Source: CBDCWQ01 sp965223435 (lineage in GTDB: Bacteria > Myxococcota > Kuafuiibacteriia > Kuafuiibacteriales > Kuafuiibacteriaceae). Taken from it: DNA of 64,000 bases. Positions 9,389 through 17,861 of this stretch are shown here, piece by piece. Positions within the stretch are counted from its first letter, which is position 1. Each line of letters begins with the position of its first letter. A model generated the notes under the pieces. That model did no database searches, had not been told where the DNA came from, and was given only the letters and a program-made list of their open reading frames with translations. The DNA lies in NCBI GenBank assembly GCA_965223435.1, contig CBDCWQ010000023.1:1612001-1676000 (forward strand). Direction: 5' to 3'. The translations under genes were made by a program, and so were the position numbers.

Positions 9389-11149
9389 TCACTTGTTGGT
9401 GACCGTGTCGGCGACGTCGTCAATGCCCACGCCAGCCCGCTTCATGGCGTCGTCTAGGAAGTAGTTCACGTCTTTGGCCTCTTCATGATGAAGCACGGCG
9501 TAGGCCTGGGCCGCACTTCGGGCATGGTACAGCTGCTCGCGGTAGTTCGGGTCGCTGGTGAGTGCCCGCGTGAACTTGGCCAGGATTTCCACGTGGCGTG
9601 TTCGGTGAACGTTTGGGGTACAGAGCAAAAGGACTGCATGCACCGGTCGCCCATCGGGTGCACCCAGACTGAGGCCCTCGCGGTTGAGGCCCAAAACGCC
9701 GGTGATCTCTCCGTCGCCTTCAAAGCCGGCGTGCGGGATCATGATGCCCCCGCCGAGTAGACTGACTTCCACGGCCTCGGGGCGCAGGACCGCCTTTTCA
9801 AAGGCGTCCTGGGAGATTTGCATATTTGGGGTGACGGCGTACAGCCGTGCGCACAGGGTACGAATCACGTCTTCGGTGGTATCGCCTTGGACGCCGCAAA
9901 CGATGTGCTGTTCGTCAAGAAAGTCAAGGAGCCGCACCCGATCTTTGCCGACCTCCCCCGCCCGCCCGAGGGCGAACCTGGTCGCACTGGGGCCGAGGAG
10001 CTGGTTCACCGCAAGCGTGGCGAGGCCAACCGTCGTCACCATTTCACTCACACCAGCGAGGGCGGGCGCTTCCTGCACGAGAAGGATGAGGCCGACGGCT
10101 ACGCCGCCATGGGGAAGCAGGGCCATGCCGAGGTAATTGCGGACCGCGGGGGGCACGTGGGCAATGCTCATGGCGGTGAAGGCTCCGAGCGACTTGCCGA
10201 GTAGGCGCAGGAGGAAAAAGAGCATCACCAGGCCCGCGGCCGCCGGGACCTGGCTGAAATCAAGTTTCATCCCCGCAAAGGTGTAAAACGCTGCGAAGAG
10301 AACGCCTCCGATGGCGTGAAGGTAGGCCTCAGCGGCGCGGACGAAGTCGTGCTGGAGATTGGAAACTGCGATTCCGGCCATGGTGCACGCGAGGATTCCC
10401 GAAACGCCGAACCCCTTTGCCGAGCCCCAGGCCCCGAGGATGACAAAGACCATAACCGGTCCAAGAAACGCGGGACCGACCACTGTTCTCAACAGCAAAA
10501 TGGCCAACAGGGCACAGCCTCCGCCCGAGAGCGCAGCCACTCCAAATTCAATGGCGACCGCAGAGGGGGCAAACTGGAACGCACCGGTTCCAAGGGCATC
10601 AAATACGAATACAAAAGCACCTACCGCGACCATATCGATGAGGCCGACGGCGGCCAAAAGGGTGCGGGTGAGGATGCCGCGCGCGCGGGCCTCCTGCACG
10701 ACCAGCACCGTGGTGCCGGGTGCACCCGCTATCGCGATCGCTGCGAGGATCATCGAGGTTTCGGTACCGACCGGCTGGCCGACCCAGCCGCCGAGAAAAT
10801 AGAGGCCGCCAAAAACAACGAGCGGAGTGATGATGGTTTCGCAGAGAATCAAGAGGCCGAGGCGTCGACCCGCGTTGCGGAGGCTGCGCACGTGAAGCGC
10901 TGCGCCCACTGTGAAGGAAATATACCCGAGCACGAAGCTCATATAGGGGCTGAATGAGGTCACCGAAGCCGGGTCGAGACCGGGCACTTGTGCCGTTCGC
11001 AGAACAATTCCGGTACCGATCCACCCCGTGACTTTGGGCAATTTGAGCCGTCCCACGAGCTCTCCACCGACCACCCCGGCGAGCAGGACAATAGCGAGCT
11101 TGAGTAGGGTGTTATCGAAGCTGAAGGCCATAGCTGATGGGGGAAACAC
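9389..11149 (-). CDS. CPA2-type cation/proton antiporter with C-terminal PTS EIIA-like domain
   Basis: Inner-membrane monovalent cation/proton antiporter (KefB/Na+-H+ exchanger superfamily): about twelve hydrophobic segments over residues 10-400, beginning TLLKLAIVLLAGVVGGELVGRL and LPKVTGWIGTGIVL. Residues ~425-565 form a fructose/mannitol-type EIIA domain with IMIPHAG, whose His is the phospho-acceptor in true EIIA proteins. Fusion of an EIIA domain to an antiporter is known and probably gives regulation by phosphorylation. The start may be the Met at 11131 (MAFSFDNTLL). Transcribed convergently to the PelA-like gene, 21 bp apart. Confidence 0.85.
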   Translation of the reverse strand: MFPPSAMAFSFDNTLLKLAIVLLAGVVGGELVGRLKLPKVTGWIGTGIVLRTAQVPGLDPASVTSFSPYMSFVLGYISFTVGAALHVRSLRNAGRRLGLLILCETIITPLVVFGGLYFLGGWVGQPVGTETSMILAAIAIAGAPGTTVLVVQEARARGILTRTLLAAVGLIDMVAVGAFVFVFDALGTGAFQFAPSAVAIEFGVAALSGGGCALLAILLLRTVVGPAFLGPVMVFVILGAWGSAKGFGVSGILACTMAGIAVSNLQHDFVRAAEAYLHAIGGVLFAAFYTFAGMKLDFSQVPAAAGLVMLFFLLRLLGKSLGAFTAMSIAHVPPAVRNYLGMALLPHGGVAVGLILLVQEAPALAGVSEMVTTVGLATLAVNQLLGPSATRFALGRAGEVGKDRVRLLDFLDEQHIVCGVQGDTTEDVIRTLCARLYAVTPNMQISQDAFEKAVLRPEAVEVSLLGGGIMIPHAGFEGDGEITGVLGLNREGLSLGAPDGRPVHAVLLLCTPNVHRTRHVEILAKFTRALTSDPNYREQLYHARSAAQAYAVLHHEEAKDVNYFLDDAMKRAGVGIDDVADTVTNK

Positions 11150-11297
11150 CCGAGAATGGGTTGCGGCGGGAGCCTAGCACAAACCGCGGGGAAATCCCAA
11201 GCTGTGAGGCGCGCGGTGGGCGCTGTCAGGCCAATTTTATGGGGACCCCCGGGTTTGCCGGGCGATGTCTGCCCAGGGGGGTGCGTCCAGCCTCGTC

Positions 11298-11483
11298 CTA
11301 AGGAAAGTGATTGGGCTGGGATTGTACCGGCGTGTCCGGGTTCTCAGGTGTCAGTCCCGAGCCGCCGGCAGTCACTTCTTCGACCGAACCGTAGTCTGCG
11401 ATTCGAGGCGGCTCGTAGGCTTTCTTGCGCGGAGCCTCATCCGCCTTTCGGTGAGTCTCCTTGTCTGATGCTGCTTCAAACAC
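11298..11483 (-). CDS. Lasso peptide precursor
   Basis: 61-residue precursor starting at a GTG. The leader carries Y23-E-P-P26-R-I28...G32...T38, an exact fit to the lasso leader signature YxxPxLxxxGxxxxxTx (Ile for Leu) read by the PqqD-like RRE protein. With the conserved Thr at position -2, cleavage after Ala39 releases a 22-residue core, residues 40-61, beginning GGSGLTPE and ending PNHFP. Gly40 and Glu47 would close an eight-residue macrolactam ring, leaving a 14-residue tail; His20/Phe21 of the core could be plugs. Core codons lie at 11301-11366. The gene is last in the operon, 14 bp after the cyclase stop, without a clear Shine-Dalgarno. Confidence is high because of the matching enzymes next door. 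Confidence 0.9.
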   Translation of the reverse strand: MFEAASDKETHRKADEAPRKKAYEPPRIADYGSVEEVTAGGSGLTPENPDTPVQSQPNHFP

Positions 11484-11497
11484 GAGTAGCTAAACGC

Positions 11498-13432
11498 TTA
11501 GATCGAGTCCAAGTTATTAGCAACATGTAGACAAGAATCTCCCGATGCTTTGTTTCGCTTGAGCCATTGATGCAGCATCGCCGTACGCCAGAATGGTCCT
11601 GGGTTGTCGCATTCGCGGCCGCCTGATGATGGATTCCACGCGAGAGCCATTCTATCTATTTCCATGAATGGCAATAGTTCTTTTCTGTGCCGAAATGCCT
11701 CCAAAATGAGTTCGTTTTCTTGCCGAATGCGGGCCCTTGTGAAGCGCCAGCCCAGGTGTTCATGACGTGTCGTCCATTGAATGTCTTCGGGAATCATGCC
11801 GTCGGTCGCACGACGTAGGAGCATCTTGGTCCAGCCATGCGCCACCTTTGTGTGCCATGGGGCGTTCAAGCATAGACGCACCAGGCGCAGGTCCAAAAAC
11901 GGGTGCCTGGACTCCAATCCAAAATGGGATGCGACACGCTCATATCGATCAACGGCTACACGGATGTATGGCATCTGTAGCAATCGCAGGTGCGCTGCTC
12001 GGGGCTCAATGGAGGCCGTTTTCCAGTCCCGCTCTCTCATCGCGCGCATTTTTCTCTTCAGGCCAAATCGCTGAGCAAATGTTCTTCGGACAAATGAATT
12101 TTTTAGAATCTCTGAGTAGGCGGGCCCAGACTTCAAGACTTGTCGAAAAACACGAAACGGGCGCGGGACAAAGGCCATCCACGCGTTTTGGGCCAGGAGT
12201 TGCAAAGGTGAGTAGAAACCTCTGGAGAATCGACTATAGCCCAGGGCTTCATCGACAGCCCAACCAAAGTGCCGGGTTCGCATCAGATGAGCGATGTAAG
12301 AAACCGGGCTAGATGTCACCATATCCCCATCCACCCCATCCAGAACTACGCGCGCTCCCTGGTTTCTGGCGATGGCCATGGCAGCCTGGGGAAGGGTCAT
12401 GAAGACGTCGAAGAGGTCATCGGCCTGTCGGGGCAGTTCGGAAAATTCCTTCCCGAGGGCATCGAGGGATTCTGCAGTGGTGTAGGCAAAAGGGAGCCCC
12501 GTCTTGTGCACCACGCGGCGTGCTCCCTGGGTTTCGGTACACCGGGATGTCGTGGGGTTCAACGCGGAAACGCACCACACCTGAGCACGGGCCTCTTTGG
12601 CAAAGGCGGCGACGGCCGCCGAATCGATGCCCCCACTCAGCATTACCGCGGCCGGTTGAATGGTATCCAGACGTGCCCTCACGCACTCCGCAAAGGTTTG
12701 GCGAAAGGCGTCAAGCCAATCTTCTTTTCTTGCGACCTCCCCGATGAGCGAACTTAGGTTCCAATAGGCATGGATGTCGGTACTTCGTTCAGTGGCGACC
12801 AAAATGTGGGCCGGAGAGAGCTTTTTGCATGAGGCGTAAAAGGTTGCGTTGGGCTGGAGGCTCTCCAATCCCGGTACCAAAAAATCGAGTACACGACTGC
12901 CATCCATTCTTCGCGACGCATCAGGGAGTGAGATCAAGGCTTTGACGTCTGAGGCAAACGCCAGCCCACCGGAGCTTAATTTTGTGTAGTAAAGAGGCCG
13001 AACGCCGAAGTGATCACGCGCCAAAAGGAGGCGCCCTTTGATCCCGTCCCAGATTGCGAACGCAAAGTCTCCAAGGAGGTGCTGGACACAGTCGAGACCC
13101 CATCGCTGGTACGCCATCATGATGATCTGCGCGTCCGTGAGGTCGTTCTCAGAATGCTTTGATTCATAAAGAGACCTGACCAGCGTTTTCCGGTTGTCCA
13201 GTCTCGCATCGGCGACCACCGCGAGCTCATGCTCTGGGCTCATAAGCGGCTGGACCTCACGGACGGATGAAGGCGTCGTTCGAAGCATGGCGTGGCCAAG
13301 GCCCACATTCTTGGCCGAGAAGGCCACAGCAGCATCTGGCCCCCTTTTGCGCATGGCCTCCAACATGCGGTTGAGGTCCGTGCGCGCTACGGGCTCGCCC
13401 GGCCGGTTGAAGCGGCCTGCAATCCCGCTCAC
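11498..13432 (-). CDS. Lasso peptide cyclase (asparagine synthetase-like, C protein)
   Basis: 644 residues. It adenylates the ring Asp/Glu side chain of the cleaved precursor and closes the macrolactam with the new N-terminus. The N-terminal half is an AsnB-type class II amidotransferase fold that begins MSGIAGRF: the catalytic Cys2 of real glutaminases (MCGI) is Ser, so no ammonia is made, as is usual for lasso cyclases. The synthetase half has the ATP pyrophosphatase loop SGGIDS at 266-271. Its ATG overlaps the stop of the B2 gene by 4 bp (ATGA), and the precursor follows after 14 bp. Ordinary asparagine synthetase is excluded by Ser2 and the neighbours. Confidence 0.92.
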   Translation of the reverse strand: MSGIAGRFNRPGEPVARTDLNRMLEAMRKRGPDAAVAFSAKNVGLGHAMLRTTPSSVREVQPLMSPEHELAVVADARLDNRKTLVRSLYESKHSENDLTDAQIIMMAYQRWGLDCVQHLLGDFAFAIWDGIKGRLLLARDHFGVRPLYYTKLSSGGLAFASDVKALISLPDASRRMDGSRVLDFLVPGLESLQPNATFYASCKKLSPAHILVATERSTDIHAYWNLSSLIGEVARKEDWLDAFRQTFAECVRARLDTIQPAAVMLSGGIDSAAVAAFAKEARAQVWCVSALNPTTSRCTETQGARRVVHKTGLPFAYTTAESLDALGKEFSELPRQADDLFDVFMTLPQAAMAIARNQGARVVLDGVDGDMVTSSPVSYIAHLMRTRHFGWAVDEALGYSRFSRGFYSPLQLLAQNAWMAFVPRPFRVFRQVLKSGPAYSEILKNSFVRRTFAQRFGLKRKMRAMRERDWKTASIEPRAAHLRLLQMPYIRVAVDRYERVASHFGLESRHPFLDLRLVRLCLNAPWHTKVAHGWTKMLLRRATDGMIPEDIQWTTRHEHLGWRFTRARIRQENELILEAFRHRKELLPFMEIDRMALAWNPSSGGRECDNPGPFWRTAMLHQWLKRNKASGDSCLHVANNLDSI

Positions 13433-13878
13433 GGGGAGCGTCTCTTTATCACAAGTTTCAGCGGATCGCGTTCGAACGCAAAGAGCTGGTTTTGCAGGTC
13501 GGTCGAGCTTTCGAGTGACTGGTTGTCAAGCTCGACCCACGCGTGAGCCACCAGACCGTTTTTGGACTTGCGAACGCCAATTCGAAGATTCGGATGGAGT
13601 CCACGACGCTCTAGACATCGATAGATGACCAGGGATTTTGGCAAGCAGCTTCTTTGTCCGAGCCAAAGTTCCGCCAGTGATTCCACCCTGCGTCCGATGT
13701 CTTTGGGGTCGGTAAAAAGCTCAGCCCCCACGGAGTCGTCGCCCTCTGGATCGGTTCGGCTATGACCAAAAAACCAGTGCGCTGCGGCCCGAAAGCCCAC
13801 GCATCGGAGGACAAGCTGGAGGGCGATGAGCTCTTTCGAACGCTGGCAGCTCCACAAAGATTTTTTTAGCCAGATCAC
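13429..13878 (-). CDS. Lasso peptide leader protease (B2, transglutaminase-like)
   Basis: 149-residue cysteine protease that removes the leader from the precursor. The family signature is present: RSCLPKSLV with catalytic Cys78, and VAHAWVELD with catalytic His112 and a following Asp118. Length matches stand-alone B2 proteins of split-B lasso systems. It overlaps both neighbours by 4 bp: its start lies in the B1 stop and its stop in the cyclase start, giving a tightly coupled operon. Confidence 0.92.
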   Translation of the reverse strand: MIWLKKSLWSCQRSKELIALQLVLRCVGFRAAAHWFFGHSRTDPEGDDSVGAELFTDPKDIGRRVESLAELWLGQRSCLPKSLVIYRCLERRGLHPNLRIGVRKSKNGLVAHAWVELDNQSLESSTDLQNQLFAFERDPLKLVIKRRSP

Positions 13879-14198
13879 AAGGGTGGTCCCCCGTGGATTC
13901 GGATGAGGCCCCGTCGCTCGAGCTCGCTGGCAAAGTGCTCCAAGTCGGCTTTTAGACGTTCGGGGTCGATGTCAAACTCCTCGAGCATGCAGGTATAGGT
14001 TGCTTCAACGGACCTTGTCTTGGTCAGATGGTTCCAGATGCTTGTGCCGATGGCGTTAGCCCCGAAATAGCGTCCGGTATCGAGGTTTAGCAAGACGGCC
14101 TCGTCGCCTACTTTTTGACACAAGACACCCGGCGGAATGGTGACTTGCCGCGAGGCCGTCCGATTCAAACCTCGGCTCATGCCCAGGTTTGGTAACAT
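13875..14198 (-). CDS. Lasso peptide RRE protein (B1, PqqD-like)
   Basis: Small winged-helix RiPP recognition element that binds the YxxP leader and presents it to the B2 protease. PqqD-family features: VLCQKVGDEAVLLNLDTGRYFGANAIGTSIW, followed by a helical C-terminal half ending in ERRGLIRI. I place the start at the ATG at 14198 (about 107 residues); a TTG at 14216 and an ATG at 14180 are in frame and none has a strong ribosome binding site. First gene of the minus-strand lasso operon. Confidence 0.88.
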   Translation of the reverse strand: MLPNLGMSRGLNRTASRQVTIPPGVLCQKVGDEAVLLNLDTGRYFGANAIGTSIWNHLTKTRSVEATYTCMLEEFDIDPERLKADLEHFASELERRGLIRIHGGPPL

Positions 14199-14444
14199 GG
14201 AAAATGCTGGGGTCAAGGCCTACGGGAGCCGTGGAGTAGGTTCCGAACGCACCTGCCGATGCATCGAATGCGCTCCGGCAAAACTGTTCGAAAACACAAG
14301 CCAAATGAGCCCTTACACGGGCACACACACGGTGCCGACGGAAGCATACATCAGCATGCAAAGTTCACATTTCACTAGAGTGGTAAGCGAAACCAGGGCT
14401 TCGTCTCAGTTGCCGATGCGGTCCATCGGTGACAGCTTTGGGCA
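14199..14444. promoter_or_regulatory. Divergent control region between lasso operon and kinase gene
   Basis: About 245 bp separate the divergent starts of the lasso RRE gene and the HPr-kinase-like gene, so promoters for both must lie here or just inside the genes. It has no convincing ORF. I could not pick -35/-10 boxes or an operator with confidence. Confidence 0.45.
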
Positions 14445-15440
14445 GTGGACATGGGCGGCAGCGACAACAAAAACCGCTCATCGCTGAACGCCTATCAGTT
14501 TGCGGATGTGTGTATCGAAAGTGAAATTGCGTTTCCTGAGCTGACGAGAACTGAACGGAGTGGGAGATATAGAATTCGTATCGAGCCGGCGATAGCGCCC
14601 GTTCGACAAAGGAGTCGTCCCATATGGGCGTGCCCCGGCGTGACCGTCCAAAGACTAGATAACGACTATCTATTTACGCTCGGGAGCGCGGCTCGTTATC
14701 GCGTTTCACCAAAAGAACGATGCATCTTCGTCCAAGGGCGTGGTGCCGCCCCGAATCAAGTTCGTCACGAAATCGCAGATCAACTCATGCCTCGCATGCT
14801 TTCCCATGAGGGACGCCTGGTTTTACACGCGTCTGGCGTTTCAACACCAGAAGGTGCGCTTCTTTGCTTAGGGGCTTCAGGGGCCGGGAAATCTACGCTG
14901 GCGGCTTCCCTTTCGCTGATGGGGGCGAGCGTCATGAGCGACGATGGTATCGCCATCGAGCCGCACCGTGAACATACGTTTGTGGCTGCGGGCCTCTACC
15001 CAAGCCTTCGTCTGTTCGCAAACAGTCAACGGATGGTCTTCGGCCGGGTCGCGAAAGCGGCTGACCTCATGGGGCGCAAGCAAAAGAGCCGGCTTCAAGA
15101 GCGAGATACGGGTCGTCCGTTTTCGCACGGGAAAAAGCCCATCAGTGGGATTGTTCTTCTCTGTCCGCAGGCGGAACCGCAGCGGTCCGTCGAAGTTCTT
15201 CGTGGTGCTGATGCGGCGGTTGCTATCATGCAGCATGCGTTTGTTCTGGATGCTTTTCATCGTCTGAGCCTCGGACGTCGATTTGCAACGGCCACGAAGC
15301 TTGTGCGTCATCAGCCTGTCCTCCGTCTGAAATACGCCAAGACCTCGACTTCGCCGCAAGCCTTGGCACACATGGTCCTCGAGTCCGTACGCGGTGTCGC
15401 CGTCGGTTGCAGGCCTTCAAGGACTTGCTCACTCCCCTAA
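14445..15440 (+). CDS. HPr kinase-like protein of the lasso cluster
   Basis: 331 residues. The C-terminal half is a HPr kinase/phosphorylase-like P-loop domain: LHASGV at 127-132, Walker A GASGAGKST at 143-151, and MSDDGIAIEP at 164-173. The N-terminal half is the variable domain typical of these homologues. HPrK-like kinases recur in lasso clusters, where characterised members phosphorylate the precursor, usually on a C-terminal Ser. This precursor ends in Pro, so a different residue, or another role, must be assumed. Divergent from the rest of the cluster; its stop overlaps the convergent DUF2721 gene by 4 bp. An ATG at 14451 is an alternative start. Confidence 0.8.
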   Translation: MDMGGSDNKNRSSLNAYQFADVCIESEIAFPELTRTERSGRYRIRIEPAIAPVRQRSRPIWACPGVTVQRLDNDYLFTLGSAARYRVSPKERCIFVQGRGAAPNQVRHEIADQLMPRMLSHEGRLVLHASGVSTPEGALLCLGASGAGKSTLAASLSLMGASVMSDDGIAIEPHREHTFVAAGLYPSLRLFANSQRMVFGRVAKAADLMGRKQKSRLQERDTGRPFSHGKKPISGIVLLCPQAEPQRSVEVLRGADAAVAIMQHAFVLDAFHRLSLGRRFATATKLVRHQPVLRLKYAKTSTSPQALAHMVLESVRGVAVGCRPSRTCSLP

Positions 15441-15829
15441 TGTTTGCTCTTGGTGTGAATCTGAACGATTTCGAGCGAGATGGCCGATTCTCGAATGAGC
15501 GCAACCGATGCGTACACCACACCAGCAATGGCCGCTCCGCTCCCCAGTCCGATCAGCATTTTCGTGTTGAAACCCCACGATAAGGCCATGCCCCCGAGAA
15601 GCGCGGACGTCGAAAGGAAACACACCGAGACGTACAGGCTGACGAGCGCGTTGCGAAACAAAAGGGCTCGTTTTAGCTCTTGCTGTGCATGCTGGGTTTC
15701 ACACTCTTTTTCGTTGAGCGCCTGAATGTCCGAGACGACGTTCAGATATCGAGTTGAAGTCGATAAAATGAGGAGCCCCACTGCCGGAAGAAGGCTAATG
15801 GGGGCCAGCCATATACCCTGTTCCATCAC
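15437..15829 (-). CDS. DUF2721-family membrane protein
   Basis: 130 residues with one hydrophobic segment at the N-terminus and two near 65-105, separated by a charged Glu/Gln-rich helix (ALNEKECETQHAQQELKRALLFRN). This pattern and the SxRYLNVVxDIQAL opening match DUF2721, an uncharacterised inner-membrane family. It starts 25 bp after the stop of the Rieske-TPP enzyme and is probably the last gene of that operon, not part of the lasso cluster. Confidence 0.75.
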   Translation of the reverse strand: MMEQGIWLAPISLLPAVGLLILSTSTRYLNVVSDIQALNEKECETQHAQQELKRALLFRNALVSLYVSVCFLSTSALLGGMALSWGFNTKMLIGLGSGAAIAGVVYASVALIRESAISLEIVQIHTKSKH

Positions 15830-15854
15830 CTAACCCCTATCGCGTATGGAACCC

Positions 15855-17861
15855 CTAAATGAGCTCCGAATCGGTCATGACCTCTACGAGGCTGGGCCCA
15901 TCGTGGGCCAAGGCTTTCTGAAACGCATCATCCAATTGCCGTCTTTCGGTGACGCGTATTCCCAGCGCGCCACAATTTTTGGCGTAGTCTGCAAAGTTAG
16001 GGTTGTGCAGTGACGTTTGCCAAACTTCCCAGTTGCCAGCCCGCTGTTCCTTCGAGATCTTGCCAAGCTCAGAGTTGTTCAAAAGAATATGGGTGACGTT
16101 CATCTTGTACTTTACGAGGGTGGTGAGATCGGCCATGCATTGACCAAACCCTCCGTCACCAGAGACCGAAACGACCTTGCGCCCTTTGAATCGGACATCC
16201 TCCTCCTGGGTAGCCATCCAGGCGCCCATGGCTGCGGGAAGCGAGAAACCGATAGAACCGAGGTAGCCCGACATCAAGATGGAGTGATTCTCACATTCGA
16301 AATACCGTCCGAACGAATAGGTGTTGTTGCCAACGTCCACCGCAATGATTGTGTTTTTGGGCGCTTGTCTTGTGAGCGCCGAGAAGGTGGCGGCCGAGTT
16401 CAGACCGCGCCCGAGATCATCTTGTTCTCGTTTTTCCTTTTCTGCCCGCCAAATGCGCCACCTTTCGGCAATTTCTGGACGCTGATCGATGGTGTTGGTT
16501 TTGTCTTGAAGGGCTTCTTTGAGCGCCGCGACGGTTGTGGCGATATCACCCCAAACCGGGGCGGTGATCGAATGAAACCGTCCAAGCGCCATGGCATCTG
16601 CGTCGACTTGAATGGTACTCTTGTAGGAGGTGATTCCGGTGTGATTGGAGAAGCTTGCCCCGAGGACAAGAAGCTGATCGGACTCATTCATGAACCAGCT
16701 CGCAATGGGCGTTCCGCTGCGCCCGAGCACGCCGCAACCCAAAGGGTGGCTATCCGGAATAAGTCCCTTGCCTTTAAACGTCGTGAGGACCGACGCATCG
16801 AGCATCTCAGCGAAGTCGATGATGAGAGGCATGTGGAAACGGGCGCCGTGCCCGACGATGATGGTGGGTCGCTGGGCTTTCTTGAGAAGCTCCACGGCTT
16901 TGCCAAGGGCCTCGTCGGAAGGACGTATGACCAGATCGGGAAGACGGCCTTCGGGTCCTCCCGCCACGGACCCTTCTTTTGCGGGTAAGGTTTGAACTTC
17001 GTCAGGGAAGATCAAATGAGATACGCCTCGATTGATGATCGCGCTTTTCATCGCAAGATTCATCAATTCGGCGTGTTTTGAACCATGAAGGACGGGTTGA
17101 CTCCACTGAGCCACTTTGCCAAATGCGGCGAGGAGGTCAACCTCTTGAAAAGCACCAGGCCCTACGACCTGCGTATCCACCTGCCCGGTCAGGGCAATCG
17201 CGGGTGAGCGGTCCACGTTGGCATCCCAAAGGCCGGTGAGGAGGTTGGTTGCCCCCGGGCCCGCGATGGCGAGGCATGCCGCGGGGCGGCCGGTGAGTTT
17301 TCCATAGGCTGAGCACGCAAACGATGCGGCGCTTTCGTGCCGGACGCCAATATAGGTGAGTCTGCCCGCCTCTTCTTGGACCCGAAGTGCGTCCGCCAAG
17401 CCCAGGTTGGAATGTCCCACAATTCCGAAGACGGCTTTTACGCCCCAGTTGGCCATGGTTTCGGCCATGATGTCGGTGACGGTTGTTTGGTGCGAGGCCT
17501 CCTCTTCAATGCCGACGTAGATCCCGTCGTCTTCTTCTTTGAGCGCGTAGGTACAGACGCCGCCATCATCAAAAGGGGGGGGCGACTTGCCGGTTTGGGG
17601 ATGGAAATCCCATCCATGCCACGGACACCGAAGAAAACCGTTTTCGATGGATCCTTCTCCCAAAGGTCCCCCCTGATGGGGGCATTTGTTGTTCAAGGCT
17701 GAGTACTGGCCCTTGTAGTGGGTGAGACAGATGGTTGTGAGGCCGCAGGTCACGGACTTGACCCGGCCATCCGGGAGCTCAGTTTTGTCCGCTGCTTTGT
17801 ACCAGACGAGTCGCCGTTTGGCCTTCTTCGTTTTGTCGTCCTTTTGGTGGGGTGTGCTCAT
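15855..17861 (-). CDS. Rieske-thiamine pyrophosphate enzyme fusion
   Basis: 668 residues. Residues ~18-118 are a Rieske [2Fe-2S] domain with CPHQGG (60-65) and CPWHGW (79-84), the Cys-x-His...Cys-x-x-His ligands. Residues ~125-665 are a complete TPP-dependent enzyme of the acetolactate synthase/pyruvate oxidase superfamily. It has GVRHESAA with the cofactor-activating Glu175 and a central nucleotide-binding-like domain, and near the end comes the TPP/Mg motif beginning GDGGFGQ and continuing to LLNNSEL. These enzymes decarboxylate or ligate 2-oxo acids; the Rieske domain could carry electrons to or from the intermediate. Substrate unknown. Its start overlaps the upstream stop by 4 bp. Confidence 0.85.
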   Translation of the reverse strand: MSTPHQKDDKTKKAKRRLVWYKAADKTELPDGRVKSVTCGLTTICLTHYKGQYSALNNKCPHQGGPLGEGSIENGFLRCPWHGWDFHPQTGKSPPPFDDGGVCTYALKEEDDGIYVGIEEEASHQTTVTDIMAETMANWGVKAVFGIVGHSNLGLADALRVQEEAGRLTYIGVRHESAASFACSAYGKLTGRPAACLAIAGPGATNLLTGLWDANVDRSPAIALTGQVDTQVVGPGAFQEVDLLAAFGKVAQWSQPVLHGSKHAELMNLAMKSAIINRGVSHLIFPDEVQTLPAKEGSVAGGPEGRLPDLVIRPSDEALGKAVELLKKAQRPTIIVGHGARFHMPLIIDFAEMLDASVLTTFKGKGLIPDSHPLGCGVLGRSGTPIASWFMNESDQLLVLGASFSNHTGITSYKSTIQVDADAMALGRFHSITAPVWGDIATTVAALKEALQDKTNTIDQRPEIAERWRIWRAEKEKREQDDLGRGLNSAATFSALTRQAPKNTIIAVDVGNNTYSFGRYFECENHSILMSGYLGSIGFSLPAAMGAWMATQEEDVRFKGRKVVSVSGDGGFGQCMADLTTLVKYKMNVTHILLNNSELGKISKEQRAGNWEVWQTSLHNPNFADYAKNCGALGIRVTERRQLDDAFQKALAHDGPSLVEVMTDSELI

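Noticed and set aside
11248..11262. CCCGG-GTTTG-CCGGG hairpin downstream of the lasso precursor as terminator
   Set aside because: Only five base pairs and no U-run on the transcribed strand; too weak to report as a terminator.
11301..11363. Alternative lasso core starting one residue later, with a 7-residue ring
   Set aside because: It would place the conserved leader Thr at -3 instead of -2; the 8-residue ring fits the rule better.
16017..16988. 323-codon open frame antisense to the Rieske-TPP gene
   Set aside because: Fully contained antisense to a gene with clear motifs; no recognisable domain. Long antisense frames are expected at this base composition.
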